Below are positions 33,984 to 46,699 of a stretch of DNA of 64,000 bases, one piece after another. Positions within the stretch are counted from its first letter, which is position 1. Each line of letters begins with the position of its first letter. The notes under the pieces were generated by a model. It was given only the letters and a program-made list of their open reading frames with translations. It was not told the DNA's origin and did no database searches. Location of the stretch: positions 1,366,501-1,430,500 of the forward strand of contig JAGFBZ010000863.1 in assembly GCA_018398805.1 (NCBI GenBank). Reading direction: 5' to 3'. Origin of the DNA: Hirundichthys speculiger. Lineage: Eukaryota > Chordata > Actinopteri > Beloniformes > Exocoetidae. Made by a program: the position numbers and the translations under genes.

Positions 33984-35211
33984 TAGGGCTATCAAAGTTA
34001 ACGCGTGATTAACGCAAAATAATTTTAACGCAACTAATTTTTTTAACGCGTGATTAACGCGAGCCTTAGCCTGGCCGTTGATGTACAATAGTAGAGAGGA
34101 GAGTAGGTTTAATGAGCCTCAGGCCCCGCCATAGTTGTAGCCCTGTAGTCCTCCGTAGTCCTGTCAAAACAGGAAGCCATGCACTGACGTCGATGGCCAT
34201 GCCGCAGACAGACAGACGTAAACATAACCTCCGTGAGCAGTAGCTGGGATAAAAATGGATACTTAGATACTATTTTGAATGGTAAGTTTCAGCTTCAAAA
34301 CCTTGCCTGATGGCTAACTCCACAAGATAAATGTTGTTTGTGTTTGCTGTCGATGTGAATTTGGTTACCACCGGAGTCCCGACTACTGAAATATCACTTG
34401 TCGGCTAATGAGAGCGCTGATGCAGAGAGCCCCCCCCCCCCTGTTTGAAGCAAACCGCGAAAATATTTTGTATGAAGAACATAGGCAAGCATTTGTGTAA
34501 TCTCATATTAGGCAAGGCAACTTTATTTGTAGAGCACAATTCGTACACAAGGCAATTCAAAGTGCTTTACAGATGCATAAAATCACAAGAAGGCAAATAG
34601 AATCATTCCATACAAGCATAAAAATAATCAATAATAAATAAAATTAATTAAAAAAAAATTAATTAATTAAATGAAAAATGAAGAGTGCAGATAAAATCCT
34701 TCCAGTCATCATCTTCACATCTAAACAGAACTGTTTTCAGTCTTGATCTGAACATTGTCAGAGTTTAGGTCTGTCTCACATCTTCTGGAAGACTGTTCCA
34801 GATTTTAGGAGCATAAAACTGAAATTCATCTTCACCTTGTTTAGTCCTGACTCCGGACACCAGCAGGAGACCACTACCTGAGGTTCTCAGAGTCCAGGTT
34901 GGTTCATATGGCTCTAACATGTCAGAGATGGACTTTGGGGCCATGAAGAGACTTGAACACAAGTAGAGCTGTTTTAAAGTCTATTCTCTGAGTGGCAGGA
35001 AGCCAGAGACCTCAGGACTGGACTAATATGGTCATATTTCCTGGTTCTAGTCAGGACTCGTATTAATAAGAGTAATGCAACTTGAAAAAGATCTGTATAA
35101 GGTAGATTTAGAACAGATAAAAATATGCGATTAATTTGCGATTAATCATGATTAACTATTGACAGTCATGCGATTAATCTGATTAATTATTTTGAGAAAT
35201 TGACAGCCCTA
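33984..35211. mobile_element. hAT-type element with perfect 8-bp target duplication
   Basis: The ends are TAGGGCTATCAAAGTTAACG and the inverse of GAAATTGACAGCCCTA, with many TTAACGCG/GATTAA subterminal motifs. ATAATAAG flanks both sides exactly (33976-33983 and 35212-35219). A short exon-like stretch with donor GAATG|GTAAGT lies near 34280. No transposase is readable, and part of its interior is a LINE (34506-35075). Confidence 0.92.
34506..35075 (-). mobile_element. LINE 3' region inside the hAT element
   Basis: The minus-strand frame 34962-34765 reads ISDMLEPYEPTWTLRTSGSG then LLLV, FQFYAPKIWNSLPEDVRQT. The APK.WNSLPEDVR motif is the extreme C-terminus of many L2/CR1-type LINE reverse transcriptase proteins. 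The 3' side (GGCAACTTTATTTGTAGAGC in plus) is the usual tail region. It is truncated 5'. Confidence 0.7.
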
Positions 35212-35219
35212 ATAATAAG

Positions 35220-36384
35220 CAGTCCTACCATTGCAAAGAGGTTCTTTATATGTTTTTAGACTCTTTTCATTTACAGTTTTCTTGAAGTCTTCTTTAAGTA
35301 TGCATCTGTGACATAAATCTTTGAATAAAGATTAGGTCACTGCCCATTGCTATAATGGCACACCAGTGACAAAGAATAATGGACCTGATGGGCATGATAA
35401 ATTTACTTAAAGGTTTCCTACCACAACAAACTGTTTAATACTTTTTTTTTGTTTTTTAATGACCATAGCTCTGTTCAAGTTGCACTTGCATGCTTAACTT
35501 CAAATGCTCTTCTACCCCTGTAGTCTATATCAGCCTGTGATAAAGAGGGAGCGTCACAGTGCTGTTAACCAATCAGAGGTGAGATGCATATCATTAATAT
35601 CCAAAAGAATCCTCTCGTACTATCCCCCCCCTCGTTTTCACCCAACTAAAACAGCTTAAAACAAGACAACCATAGCATATTTTTCGTTAAAACCAACTAT
35701 CTGGGCATTATTTCAAAGTAGAGACCACTGCAAAATTAATGAAAATACGATGTAATGGCACCTTTGAATCATTGTCTGATTAAAATGTTTTATAATGAAA
35801 TGTCCTTCCACATAATGTGTAGTATATTCAAATACAAGTAAGTTCAAAGGTTATGAAAAAAAAAAATGAGATAAGACACAGTTGTGAAGTAATACTGGAG
35901 AAAAAAGGGAGTCAGCTTGTATACTTTTGAGAAAAACTGTTTGAGTCAAATATAGAGTTAAAGGAAATATTACAGCTATCATGTTTTTTGTGATCTTGTT
36001 CTCCACTGAGAACCACACATTCAAAAAGCTGCAAGGCTGGATTTAAAGCTGATTAATAAACTGTGGTACACATCCATTAATGCCTCATTTGGTTTAAATG
36101 TTTTTGTTTTGGAACACTTAGTTGAATTATTGACAATAATCATTTTTCATGAGAGCTCTGTGATTGCCAATTATTTTAATAAAATCATATTTCTGAACGG
36201 ACACTGTACATAAAGAAGCTGGAGCATTTTCTAAAACTGTAATATAGTGGAGTCATATGCTGCCACTGGTTGTTAATAAAGCACTATTTTTTTATGTTCA
36301 GTGAATTGAGAGTATACAACAGAACAATCTTTTTTTTCTTAATGCCTTCTGTCTCCCTCGATATTTTGTTCATATAATAAGAAG
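35220..36384. other. intron or flank, possible conserved non-coding block
   Basis: No gene is seen. 36050-36250 is AT-rich with GATTAATAA, CCATTAATG, GACAATAATCA and CCAATTATTTTAAT, which could be regulatory. A C run lies at 35624-35630. Confidence 0.35.
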
Positions 36385-37075
36385 GGCTGGGCAAGAGAGC
36401 ACATTATTATTGCATGAACTCATTAATTTATTAACACCGACATTTATTTTATAACGCATTAATGCACGTTGCTCACATGTTTTCGTTTTGAAAACTCTGT
36501 TACTGGCTGCTGCAAAACCGGAAGCGAACTGGCGGAAAAAAAATGCGGGAAAGCTGAAACAGACATGGAGAGAGGTAAAGTTACAGAACTTTCACATGGA
36601 CATTTTCATTTTAAAGTTCTCCCAGACGGCAGATTCCACACAAACAAGGTAATTTGTAACCACTGACAAGTTGAACTCCCCGTTAAACGTTTCTGCTGTT
36701 ACCTCAAAACTTGTCCTGTTTTAATGTTATGATTGAGGCTCAGGATATTGTTGCTCGACTTTTTTTTTTTCTTCATAAAAAAACAAGATAACATCAATGC
36801 CCTGGCAGTGACAATAAGCTTTATTTGTTTATTTTTTTACATTTATTAACACTAAATATGTGTTACTGACAAGTGCTGATGTTAAGTGTTTGGACAACAA
36901 ATGTTATGGCACTTTAGTTCATATGGCAGGAGAACATTAAAATAAAAGTGCACTTTACACTACTTTTGAATTTATTATTTGATTTTGTGTTTGCAATGTG
37001 ATTAATTGTGATTAATCAGAAAAATCATGCAATTATTCACAATTAAAAATTTTATTCATTAACCAGCTCCATATA
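36385..37075 (+). mobile_element. hAT relic with BED zinc-finger exon
   Basis: It starts AAGGGCTGGGCAAGAG, a diverged TAGGGCTGGGC-type hAT end, and ends in repeated GATTAATTGTGATTAATC motifs. Between them, GKVTELSHGHFHFKVLPDG then RFHTNKVICNHCQVELPV (about 36562-36690) is the beginning of a BED finger: aromatic residues, then CNHC. The related copy at 54400-54722 keeps the right terminus. No catalytic domain is left. Confidence 0.72.
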
Positions 37076-38094
37076 TAAGTTTTTTCCATCCATTGTCATC
37101 CATTGTGAGGGAATATATAAAACTTCTAAATTTCTCTCAAACTGATTCAGTTACTACCACTATTAGGAAAATGAACACTGAAGTATCCTCCTCAGTAAAA
37201 GATTTGATTACTTCCAACAGCCATGCAGCGGTTGCCACCAATTTAAAAATCTTCTCTTTGTTAAGGAGGCTTGAGTTCTTAAAATTAACTTGCTATTCAG
37301 TTTTGAAATAGAAGCTGATAGCTTTATCAAGGATTGATCAGTGCAGTCTGTGTCCAATATGTACAGCCTCCCTTGTCACAGCCCAAGTGCCATTTGTTTC
37401 CCATGTCATTCACCATACCTCTCCTCATGGCTGGATAATAGAACACACTATATTATATTATGGGTTATTGCCCACATTTTTTCCACATATTCATAAGTGG
37501 GTTATTGCCAAGCACCAACATACCCATTTCCGGGTTGAGTCAGACCAGTAAGTAGGTTTTATTGCAGTTCCTCGAATTGCCATTTGCAAAACAAAGGGAA
37601 ATTCGCTTGACCCTCATGTTAAAATGCCGAACATTTTGCCAACAACCTGGTCCACATGATGAACCGGGCTCTGGGACGGTCGGCTCCATCGCTCACAGGA
37701 CTGAAGGAGCTCAGTCTTCCCAGAAGAGACGGTTTGGTTCATCTGTGTTTCCTCCTCTGACCTGGAGATATCTCACTTGATTCATCATTATGGAGATATA
37801 CTGGTTTTAATGGCTGTTAACTGGTTTGAACGGCTATTAACTGGAGTTAGCACTCGGACTACAGGACCGGGACAGAACACCGCAGCTCCTCAAGTACACC
37901 AGACTGGACTGTACTGAAACCTGAATTTCCCGCTTGGGGGAATTTGAATTTGAAACAGAAAGACCACAGTTTAACCTTTGTCTTGTGTCACTGCAGTGTT
38001 TCGCTACTTTTTTGCGGTGTTTAAACATATTTTAAACACATTATTTAGGCTCGGGGGGGCTCCGGCTCCAGTTCATGAATTTTGATTGTCGCCG
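37076..38094. other. unassigned sequence
   Basis: 37560-38030 is GC-richer than its surroundings and may belong to the element whose end is at 38095-38145, but no second terminus is found. The rest is plain. Confidence 0.35.
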
Positions 38095-38145
38095 GGGGGC
38101 GCTGGTCCCCATTAGCCGTGAAAAATAAGGGATCACTGTAGTTTT
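38095..38145. mobile_element. single pogo/Tigger-like terminus
   Basis: GGTCCCCATTAGCCGTGAAA then AATAAGGGATCACTGTA is the complement of a CAGTGATCCCTTATTTTTCA-type end, akin to the MITE at 2017-2212. The partner terminus was not found. Confidence 0.45.
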
Positions 38146-38750
38146 GGCACAACCCTTGTAATGACAATATTTGGCAAGATTTGATCAAAATGAATCTAAA
38201 ACGTTTGCTAGTTGCTAAGCTGAATTGTAGGTTCTGTACGTCGTGTCAATAGCATCCCCTCTCTTAAAAGTTGGAGAAATGTTCAGCTTTTCCCACTTCA
38301 AGGCATGTTTCATCCAATCAGCTTGCAGCTCCACAGGTACAGCTAGCCATTGAAATTGTCTGCAGGGGTGGGACTGAGTCAAAGCACATCTTATTTGTGC
38401 AGTAATTTGATTGGTAGTTTTTGGTATGATGAAGGAACGTCAGAAGCACCCCCTCTAAAGCATTGATGCAACTTTGTTACAACTCTGCTGTGTGAGTCCA
38501 TCGTGTGGGTGATGTTACAAACAGTTTGTCCATTAATTATACATAGTTACACTATATTGCCAAAAGTATTTGCTCACCTGGCTTGACTCACATATGAGCT
38601 TTAGTGACATCCCATTCCTAATCAATATGATGTTGGTCCACTCTTTGCAGCTGGAACAGCTTCAACTCTTCTGGGAAGGCTTTCTACAAGGTTTAGGAGT
38701 GTGTTTATGGGGATTTTTGACCATTCTTCCAGAAGTGCATTTGTGACGTC

Positions 38751-40680
38751 TGTAGGGGTACTCGTGTGACTTTATTAATATTTTAATAATTACCTAGGGT
38801 GCCACCGGCTTTTGTTAAAAAGACGGAAAACTTAAAAGAACAAATGAGTCACAATTTATAGTGGGTTCTTGAACGAGTTGGATTGGCCGTGGAAAATCAG
38901 TCATCAGAGTCGCTAATACGTTGTACAACATTTATTTAGACAGAGACAAGAACACAAAACATATAAGACATTCATATATATATATATATCTAAACAGGCA
39001 CATCAACATCGCGAATTCTTCATATTTGGCTATAGCGCATGACAGGAAATGACGATAGAGGAAAGGAAGGAACGAAAATCATAACAAAAAAAGATGGCGG
39101 GTACGAACGGGTTGCTACCAGCTAATCTGTTATCAAAGTGAACAAATTAATAAAGAGGGGCAATTCTCGAACTAATTAGCTGCCGAATAATGGGGAAGTG
39201 TGGTCCGGACGTGGTCCGTGACGCACGGACCGGTCGGAACCGTCAACACTGGGAGACCACCAAATCTGATTCTCTGTCAGCCTTACCCTGGGCGAGTCTG
39301 GCGGCTTACTGTCGTAGGCGCATCGGTTTTGGCACGGTTCGCAGTGGTGTCCTCCGGAAACCGTGTCTGGTCGATGGCTCTCTTTGAAAGTCCCTGGAGT
39401 CAGGTCTCCGGACGTAGCGCGTGACTCGGCGGGTCGTACCGCTTTCTCCCGTCTGGCAGGCGAGTTGGTCCCGTGGCCTCTGACTTCGGTCGACAGGAGC
39501 CGGCAGTTAACAGTTCGATTGCCCGTCAAAAAACTGACGTGAAGTCTTACAAAAGAAAACTTGTTCTCAACTTACAGCTAACGTTTGTTAGTTGCAATTA
39601 TGCAGTGATCGTTCTATTACAGTCGATGGGCACGACTATAAAGCTTTTGTAAAAATGAGGGCTGAAAAAAAGGGTGACGGAACAAAATAATAACTTAAGA
39701 AAAATAAACTTAAGCAACCAAAAATGATTTCAGAGTCTTTATCGTACCACGAAGTTTCAAAGAAAATAAAAATAAAAAGGAGGGAAAGTTTCAGAATTAA
39801 GAGGTAAGACACAAGAGCAAGAATAAGAGGACAAAGCGCGAAGAGAGAAGAGAGCGAAGAGAGAAGCCAAGAGAGACAAAGGAGTCTCGTCTTATTTGTA
39901 CTGATGAATATTAATGAGCGTTTATGCAAAACAAGAGGGTTTGGTCGATGCTTCGTCCAATCAGAAGATGGGGAATTTTCCCGCCGGAATCAGGCGCACT
40001 GAATTCTGGGAGACGGAGTCCTTGACCATTTGTAGTACACAAAGTTTAAACAACATTTAAACCGTTAGTAACTTAATTATCAGGATGAATAAACATCACA
40101 AATATCACAGTCATGTCACACAGAATAATAACTTTTAACCTTTCATTTAACAAACTGTCCTGTGGAAGAGAGAGTTATAAATGACGGGAATTTTAACACA
40201 CAAAATTAACCAGCTTAACTTCACAGTCTTCGTTATATGATCTTGAGTTATAACATTTTAAGGAAATCAGTGATAGTTTTGTTTGTCCTGTAAGAAAATT
40301 GTTTATATATATATATTTTTATCGTCTGTTTCAGAAGACAAGAGGTGGGGGTTGTACAAAACTTCCCGGGGTGCGCTCTCCTGCACCAGCACATCTGATA
40401 GATACCAGACCTCCTTTAGGAGTTGGTGTTTGCAAAATACCAACTGTCATGAAATGATGTTTAATGGCTTCTTAAGGTGGTCTCAGGGGAGAGTCACCAT
40501 GGCAACGTGCATTCTTGAATTTTATGGCTTCGGTGCTGGTCGGTACCAGGTTTGTACTAGATAAGCTGGGACGCTCATCTGCTGGGCTGTTTTCTCCAGG
40601 TTTGTAAGAATTTAGGTGAGAGTTCACAATGGCAGAAGCGGCTTTAATTAATGGAATAAACTCCGAAGAGGGATCCTACA
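38751..40680 (-). mobile_element. LTR, second copy, antisense
   Basis: Same family as 6541-8656: on the minus strand it runs TGTAGGATCCCTCTTCGGAG to CACGAGTACCCCTACA. Long stretches match by eye, for example around AGACGGAAAA and TTGAACGAGTTGGATTGGC. The two copies also share CCCAGG|GTAAGGCTG (8126-8140 here complemented at 39281-39292), a possible splice donor. Because a polypurine tract lies directly upstream in element sense, this is a 3' LTR, not a solo one. Confidence 0.88.
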
Positions 40681-41325
40681 TCTCCCCCCTTTTGATCGAT
40701 GCTTCGGGTTCTTTAGAAGGCGTCGATCAATCCAAAGGTCCCGTCTGAGGAAGGAAGGTCTGAACAGAGTTAGATCAGTGTCTCCCAGTATTCTATCGCT
40801 AACAGTCGATCTAGACTCCTACCATCCTTATAACGGTGTTACTATTTCTAAGTGAGCACACTCCGATGGCTCCATATTCTACTCATGTGGTAAGTTTATT
40901 TATCGTTAGCAAGAACCTTTTGGCGTGAGGATCTTTACAGGCATGCAGGACAAGACAGACGCAAAACACAGTGAGTAGTCTGAGCCGAGGCCTCGACCTT
41001 TGGCTATGATTGTCTATCCTAATTCTAATTCATATTTCCCAGGTATGGGCTAATCTACGATTTTATGACCACACAATAAAGAAGAAAAACTTCTAAAAAG
41101 AAAAAAAAGAAGAATCTAGGTGAAATGGGTATATTTCACATCATAAAGTCGACAAAGAAAAAAAAAAAGTGTTCTACTAGTACACATCGGGGAGAGAGAG
41201 ACGGAAACTTCTACAAGAGCGAGGGGTTTATGGATGAGCACCCCCCTTTTGTCAGCTTCCTGCTGGACTCGTATCAGGCCGCTGGGGTCAGTGTTGTCGC
41301 TCTAGTGGGGAATGGGGGGGGGTGG
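40681..41325 (-). mobile_element. 3' internal remnant of the LTR element with polypurine tract
   Basis: In element orientation the last bases before the LTR are AAAAGGGGGGAGA, an ideal polypurine tract for plus-strand priming. About 630 bp of internal sequence remain up to where the Tc1 host resumes. I find no gag, pol or env motif, and the 5' LTR and primer-binding site are missing. Confidence 0.65.
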
Positions 41326-41806
41326 GGACCAGCTCCAAACTGTCCCCACAAAGTTGGAAGCATGGAATTGTCCAAATGTCTTTGTATGTTAAAGCATTCA
41401 GAGTTCCTTTTACTGGAACTAAGGGGCCAAGCCCAGCTCCTGAAAAACAACCCCACACCATAATCCCCCCTCCACCAAACTTTACACTTGACCCAATGCA
41501 GTCAGACAAGTACCGTTCTCCTGGCAACCACCAATACCAGACTCTTCCATTAGATTACCAGATGGAGAAGTGTGATTCTTCACTCCAGAGAACGTTCCTC
41601 CACTGCTCTAGAGTCCAGTGGTGGCTGCTTTACACCACTGCATCTGACACTTTGCATTGCACTTGGTGATGTCTGGCTTGGATGCAGCTGCTCCACCATG
41701 GAAACCCATTCATGAAGCTCTCTGCACTGTTGTTGAGCTAATCTGAAGGCCCCATTAAGTTTGGAGGTCTGTAGTGATTGACAGAAAGTTGGAGACCTCT
41801 TTGCAC

Positions 41807-42145
41807 CAGGGGCGGCGCTGGGGGGTAGCTTGCAGTTGCTATAGCAACCCCAAAATATGGCTTAGCAACCTCAAAGCAACCCCAAGAATGGAGACTATTA
41901 AAAATGAAAAAATCTTAATTGTGTTAAATAAAATAAAAATGGTGACAATTTAATTTAAAATTAATTTCATGAGTTTTTGTTTTAAATTAAAATAAAAGGA
42001 AGACAATTAAAAACGATGACACAGAGACTCGTCTCGCAAGAGCTGGCCTGCAGGGGTCACGCGAAGTCAGCTTGGGAAAAAAAAAAAACTGGGCCGTTAG
42101 AAAAGTTACATCAACTGCAATGAAAATGTTTTGCTGCCGCCACTG
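41807..42145. mobile_element. 339-bp hAT-type MITE with 8-bp duplication
   Basis: It begins CAGGGGCGGCGCTGG and ends in the complement of CAGTGGCGGCAGC. CTTTGCAC (41799-41806) and CTATGCAC (42146-42153) flank it, 7 of 8 bases alike. Removing it restores a continuous Tc1 sequence. Confidence 0.82.
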
Positions 42146-42535
42146 CTATGCACTACGAGCCTCAGCATCTGCTGACCCCGCTCTGTCAGTTTACGTGGCC
42201 GACCACTTTGTGGCTGAGTTGCTGTCATTCCCAAAACACTTCCAATTCCTTATAATACATCTGACAGTTGACTGTGGAATATTTAGGAGTGAGGAAATTT
42301 CACGACTGGATTTGTAACACATTTGTTACACAGGTGGCATCCTATCACAGTTCCTGGAATTCACTGAGCTCTTGAGAGCAACCCATTCTTTCACAAATGT
42401 TTGTGGAAACAGTCTGCATGCCGATGTGCTGAGTTTTATACACCTGTGGCCATGAAAGTGATTGGAACACCTGATTCAGAAAATTTTGGATGGGTGAGCA
42501 AATACTTTCTGGCACAATACTTTGTATAATACCTA

Positions 42536-43700
42536 GTCTATGGTTATTGTATGTGAATTCTAGGGATCATGATGTTTGCATTCTCCAAGAGAAAAAGAGG
42601 TATTTTCTAACATAATTGGCATTTGAAGAACTGTTAGGTATCTTTGGAGCGGATATCCGGGTGTAGACTCTCAGTCATCCGGGTCATAACTTTCAAAGAC
42701 TGAAATCATGGCCTAATGACATTTTATCTTCCACCCAGAAGGCTTTGTCAATTCAAGGTGATAAGTTAAAGTTTAACCTCAAACCAAAGAAAAGATGTCC
42801 AGTACCTCTGGTTGCCAAAACCCAGAAAACACATCTCTCATCTTTCTGCAATGCTGCAATAGGGCGACCTGTTAACATAGTGATCCCTCAGCTGTGCAAA
42901 AAGAGGAACTTGTGCTCACCCTGACACCTTTAGACCAACCTGGTGAAGAAGGAGAGCCCAGCTGTTGCCCCACTGACACCACACCCCTCATTCTTCAGGG
43001 AAATGAAGAGAGAGAGCGGAAGGGTTGCCCTTCCTCGATAGGGCTACCGGGGGAGCATGATGTTACATCCCTGTCCCAATCATCCAAGCCTGGATCAACT
43101 ATGCTTTTCAATCACTGCCTGCAGCCATCCAAGTAAAATGCTTTTGTGTCTGGGCACTAAGTTTAACAAGTTGTTTTATCAGTTTCAATTTCTCCTGTGC
43201 TGCACACATTAAGAGCTGGGCCGACGGTCCGGCTGTGTCTATTTCTTATTGCTGCTAATTTATTCCTGCTGCAGTGTGTTTAGCCACTGAGAGTTTCATC
43301 TGGTATTGCATCAACATTGCTGGATTGTCTTAATATGTTTTCTTACCGCAGAAAACAACAAGCATCTTTGAAAATGGAAGCTTAGTTTGCTGAAGGTGGA
43401 AAATCATTCTTTGTTCAATTTTGTCCCTGGTTCTTCTTTTTTTACTTTTCCTTCCACCTAACCACATATGTGCACTCCAACTTGAACATCAGGCATCCAA
43501 TTTCCTTTGGTCTTTTTTTGTGGGCTCAGCTGCCCTGGGTGTGACACAATCACCCACGATCTCATCTTGGATCATAAGAGACTTCCTCACCATGTGAGCT
43601 TGTTCACCATTATGCAATTCACACCACGATTGTTGGCAGCCATCCTGTTCCACACACACACACAGGCACACTTACCTATTTACGCTCTGGCTCCCACAAA
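42536..43700. other. unassigned sequence with an unrecognised 80-codon frame
   Basis: A plus-strand frame at 42894-43136 reads MQKEELVLTLTPLDQPGEEG onward to a stop, with no known domain and no splice context. GTGTAGACTCTCAGTCATCC at 42661-42680 is a phrase I associate with fish repeats. Confidence 0.35.
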
Positions 43701-43882
43701 CAGTTGTGTTCAAAATAATAGCAGTGTGTTTTAAAAAGTGAGTAAAGCTCAAAATCCTTTCAATAGTTTTTATTACCCTACGCCAAAATGTATTATTTTT
43801 CAATTTTGCTACCGTTTATTGTTTACTTTGCAGGAAGTGGGGGAAAAAAGGAATATTAGGCTGTTTAAAAAAAATAGCAGTC

Positions 43883-44481
43883 AGCCGAGAGATATAATCT
43901 CTACAGCGTGTCCTGGGTCTGCCTCGTGGTCTTCTCCCAGTTGGACATGCCCAAAACACCTCTCCAGGAAGCAGCATCCTGACCAGATGTCCAAACCACC
44001 TAAACTGGCTCCTCTCGATGTGAAATTCGTGACCATAGGTGAGTATTGGAAAAAAGATCGACTGGTAAACAGAGAAACTTGCCTTTTTGGTCAGCTCTCT
44101 CTTCACCACAACAGACCGTAGAGAGTTTGCATCACAGTAGACGCTGCATCTCCATTCTTCCATCACTCGTGAACAAGATCTCGAGATATATAAACTCCAC
44201 CACTTCAGGCAGAACCTCAGTCTCAACCTGGAGAAGGCATTCTACCCTTTTATGACAGAGAACCATTGTCTCAGATTTGGAGGTGCTGATTCTTATCCCC
44301 ACCGCTTCACACTCGGCTGCGAACCGCTCCAGTAAGAGCTGAAAGATCCCTGCCCGATGGTGCCAGCAGGACCACATCATCTGCAAATAGCAGAGGTGAG
44401 ATCCTGACACCACCAATCTGGAACCCTCCCATTCTTTGGCTGCACCTAGAAATTCTGTCCATAAATGTTATGAACAAAATT
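43883..44481 (-). mobile_element. LINE 3' part, antisense, internally deleted
   Basis: Minus-strand text includes FAAECEAVGIRISTSKSETM then V, the RT block after the catalytic box, and SVVVKRELTKKASFSVYQSI; the 3' side includes RPRGRPRTRCRDYISRL. The region that should hold RIQAAE to SFLRR is missing, so about 100 codons were deleted. It is in the opposite orientation to its Tc1 host. Confidence 0.85.
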
Positions 44482-44764
44482 GGGCTGCTTTGCTAAAATG
44501 ATCTCAAATGCTTCAAAATGGCAACCAAAACCAGAAGGATGTGGAAGAAGATAGAAAATTATAATTTGAGAGGATTAAAGAAAAACCAAAAAGATATAGG
44601 GCCCGATCATACACCTCCAGCTAACCGCTACTCGCTAGCCGTTACTCGCAAATTGCGGATTATGGAACCTTCGGTAACCACTATGTAATTTTCCGCTTCT
44701 CTAAAGCCGCTTTCCGCTTTGCCAACTCCCTTATTCACATTGTAGGTGTGGCAATGGGCGTGTC

Positions 44765-46699
44765 CAGGATTTATGCAGGTCAAATGAAATCTTATTTAAT
44801 GCTTTTTAATGCCATTTTTAATGTTATTTTTAAACAATTTAATGCCACACGGGGCTTTAAGTGGAATACGACTTGATTGCCCTCGTGACATCAGCACCAC
44901 TCACACTCCCCATTAGATGATTTATGTTAATATAATGATTAAATATTATCAATTTTAAAAAATAAATAAATAAATAACAAAATTTACAATGCCAACTATA
45001 ATGAGCAACGAGAGACAGAGGGCAATAGGAAACATAATATTTTCAGCAGAGAATAAGGATGTTATGGACCAATAAGATATTGTCCAGATTAAAGGTCTCA
45101 ATAAATCTAAATCTAATCTAATCCTATGGCCAGGTGCACGGATCCGTGTGTGAAAGACACGATGTGATTAGTGCAAGCTGAGCGAGCAACTCTGGTGTGG
45201 ATCAGAGCGGGGGGGCAACACCTACACGTCTACAGGTGGATTAGCAGCGCATGGTAGAGTTCACATGAGGTGTTCATACCACAAATCAGGAGCGACTAAA
45301 GTGTGTTGTCGTAACTGGTCTGCACAAGCCTTTAGACCCACAGTCTGAAGTAGGATTTGGACCTCCAGAACATGCTGATGTCAGGTAAACTCTAATTCAG
45401 ACAAACTTAAACACTGCACATGTTTGATAATAGGCTCCTTGGCCTCGACAGAAATTACGCCTATTGTATTCTGCAATTAGAAAACTGTGGTTACCAGTCT
45501 TAATATTTTGGCTCAGCCACTATATTTTTTTTATTTTGGCCATAATAAAGATTAAATGTTAGTATAGAGTGTTAGCCCTTTTTAAATGGCAACATAAATG
45601 GAACCTGCAAATTGAGTGGCAAATCAATGAATAACAGTTCAAAGTTGCTACTTGTTCTGCTGCTGTTGCTGTGGTGGATGCAAACTGGGATGTTGTAGCT
45701 ACATGTTATGACATAACATGCATGCCCTGTTCTATAGCCTGTCAACATTCAAAAGCAAAGAAATAACTTAATCACAATCTAGAGCAAATTTACTAATCAC
45801 CACATTTATAATACTTTATAACGCTACACAGCATCACTTATTCAGCGTCATACAAACTGTGATATTGTATATCATAGTAGTTTAGAGATGGGCAGGAAAA
45901 AAACCTTTAGGCCAGTCTGTCAGTATTTTTTGGATAAAATGTACTTCTGTGAGCAACTTTACCATGTTTGAAATGTGCTTGAATAATTACCTATGAAGAC
46001 AAGCAGACTGACTGACAAATATTATGGTAGGCTACATGATGGGTATCTTCAGCATATTCTATTACTCTCACACTATAACCCACTCTTATATTGCAAACTC
46101 GGGTCTACACTTAGCAATGAATTAGCGCGATGCTAACACAGATAACAGCTGTAAAATTTTAAGAGTGGATGACAGAGCAGAAGCTTTCAGCTCATGAGCA
46201 CAGCCCTGTCCTGTCCTACTGTTTATCGTAAGGATCCCTCGGGGTGTGGTGTGAGTGTTGCACTCGAAGCTGAAACGTGACGATGGCAGTGGCCAGAGCC
46301 GCGGGCCTGCAGGACCAGAACAGGTCCGGAACAGGTCCGCAGAGCGCTGCCTGCAGCAGCTTCTATGAAGCGGTGTCATCACATACGAGTGCCAGTAAAT
46401 ATGAACACAGTACTGTCGTGGATAAGCTTCTAATTGCGCGGCGGTCTCTGCCATTTTCCTGACTGTCAACATCCGGTGCAATGTTCACTTCAGTGCGTGT
46501 AGGAGCAAAAAGAAAACAATAGCGTGTCACCACTACGCACTCTCATAATGATATGAAATGTTTGAAAGAGCAAAGAAAATTTAAGAAAGATAACACAAGT
46601 AATTATGTGTATCTTTGCCAGCACAACTTATTTTTTAATGCCGATTACAATCAAATATAATGACTTTTAATGCTTTTTAATGCCCCGCGGAAACCCCAG
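44765..46699. mobile_element. hAT-like element nested in the GGGCCCGATC element
   Basis: The left CAGGATTTATGCAGGTCAAA then ATTTAATGCTTTTTAATGCC pairs with the right TTTTAATGCTTTTTAATGCC then CCGCGGAAACCCCAG as inverted repeats. TGTC flanks both sides (44761-44764 and 46700-46703); a full 8-bp duplication is not visible. Removing it joins GGGCGTGTC to ATTTGCAAACT, which matches the uninterrupted short copy at 63285-63315. No transposase motif is readable. Confidence 0.7.

Larger units (their letters stand above)
38549..42535 (-). mobile_element. Tc1-like transposon relic, twice interrupted
   Basis: Left terminus ACACTATATTGCCAAAAGTA; the right end near 42510-42535 is a decayed partner. Remaining pieces are 38549-38750, about 41326-41806 and 42154-42535. 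The coding strand is minus: [20 protein letters not shown] then [12 protein letters not shown] (41500-41390) is a DDE-transposase segment of Tc1 type. About 220 bp expected between the first two pieces are missing, so a deletion accompanied or followed the LTR-element insertion. Confidence 0.85.

Noticed and set aside
40681..41325. Retroviral gag, pol or env remnant
   Set aside because: No conserved motif could be read in any frame; only the polypurine tract supports retroelement origin.
42894..43136. 80-codon open frame MQKEELVLTL...
   Set aside because: No domain, splice sites or conservation can be shown, and it lies among repeats.
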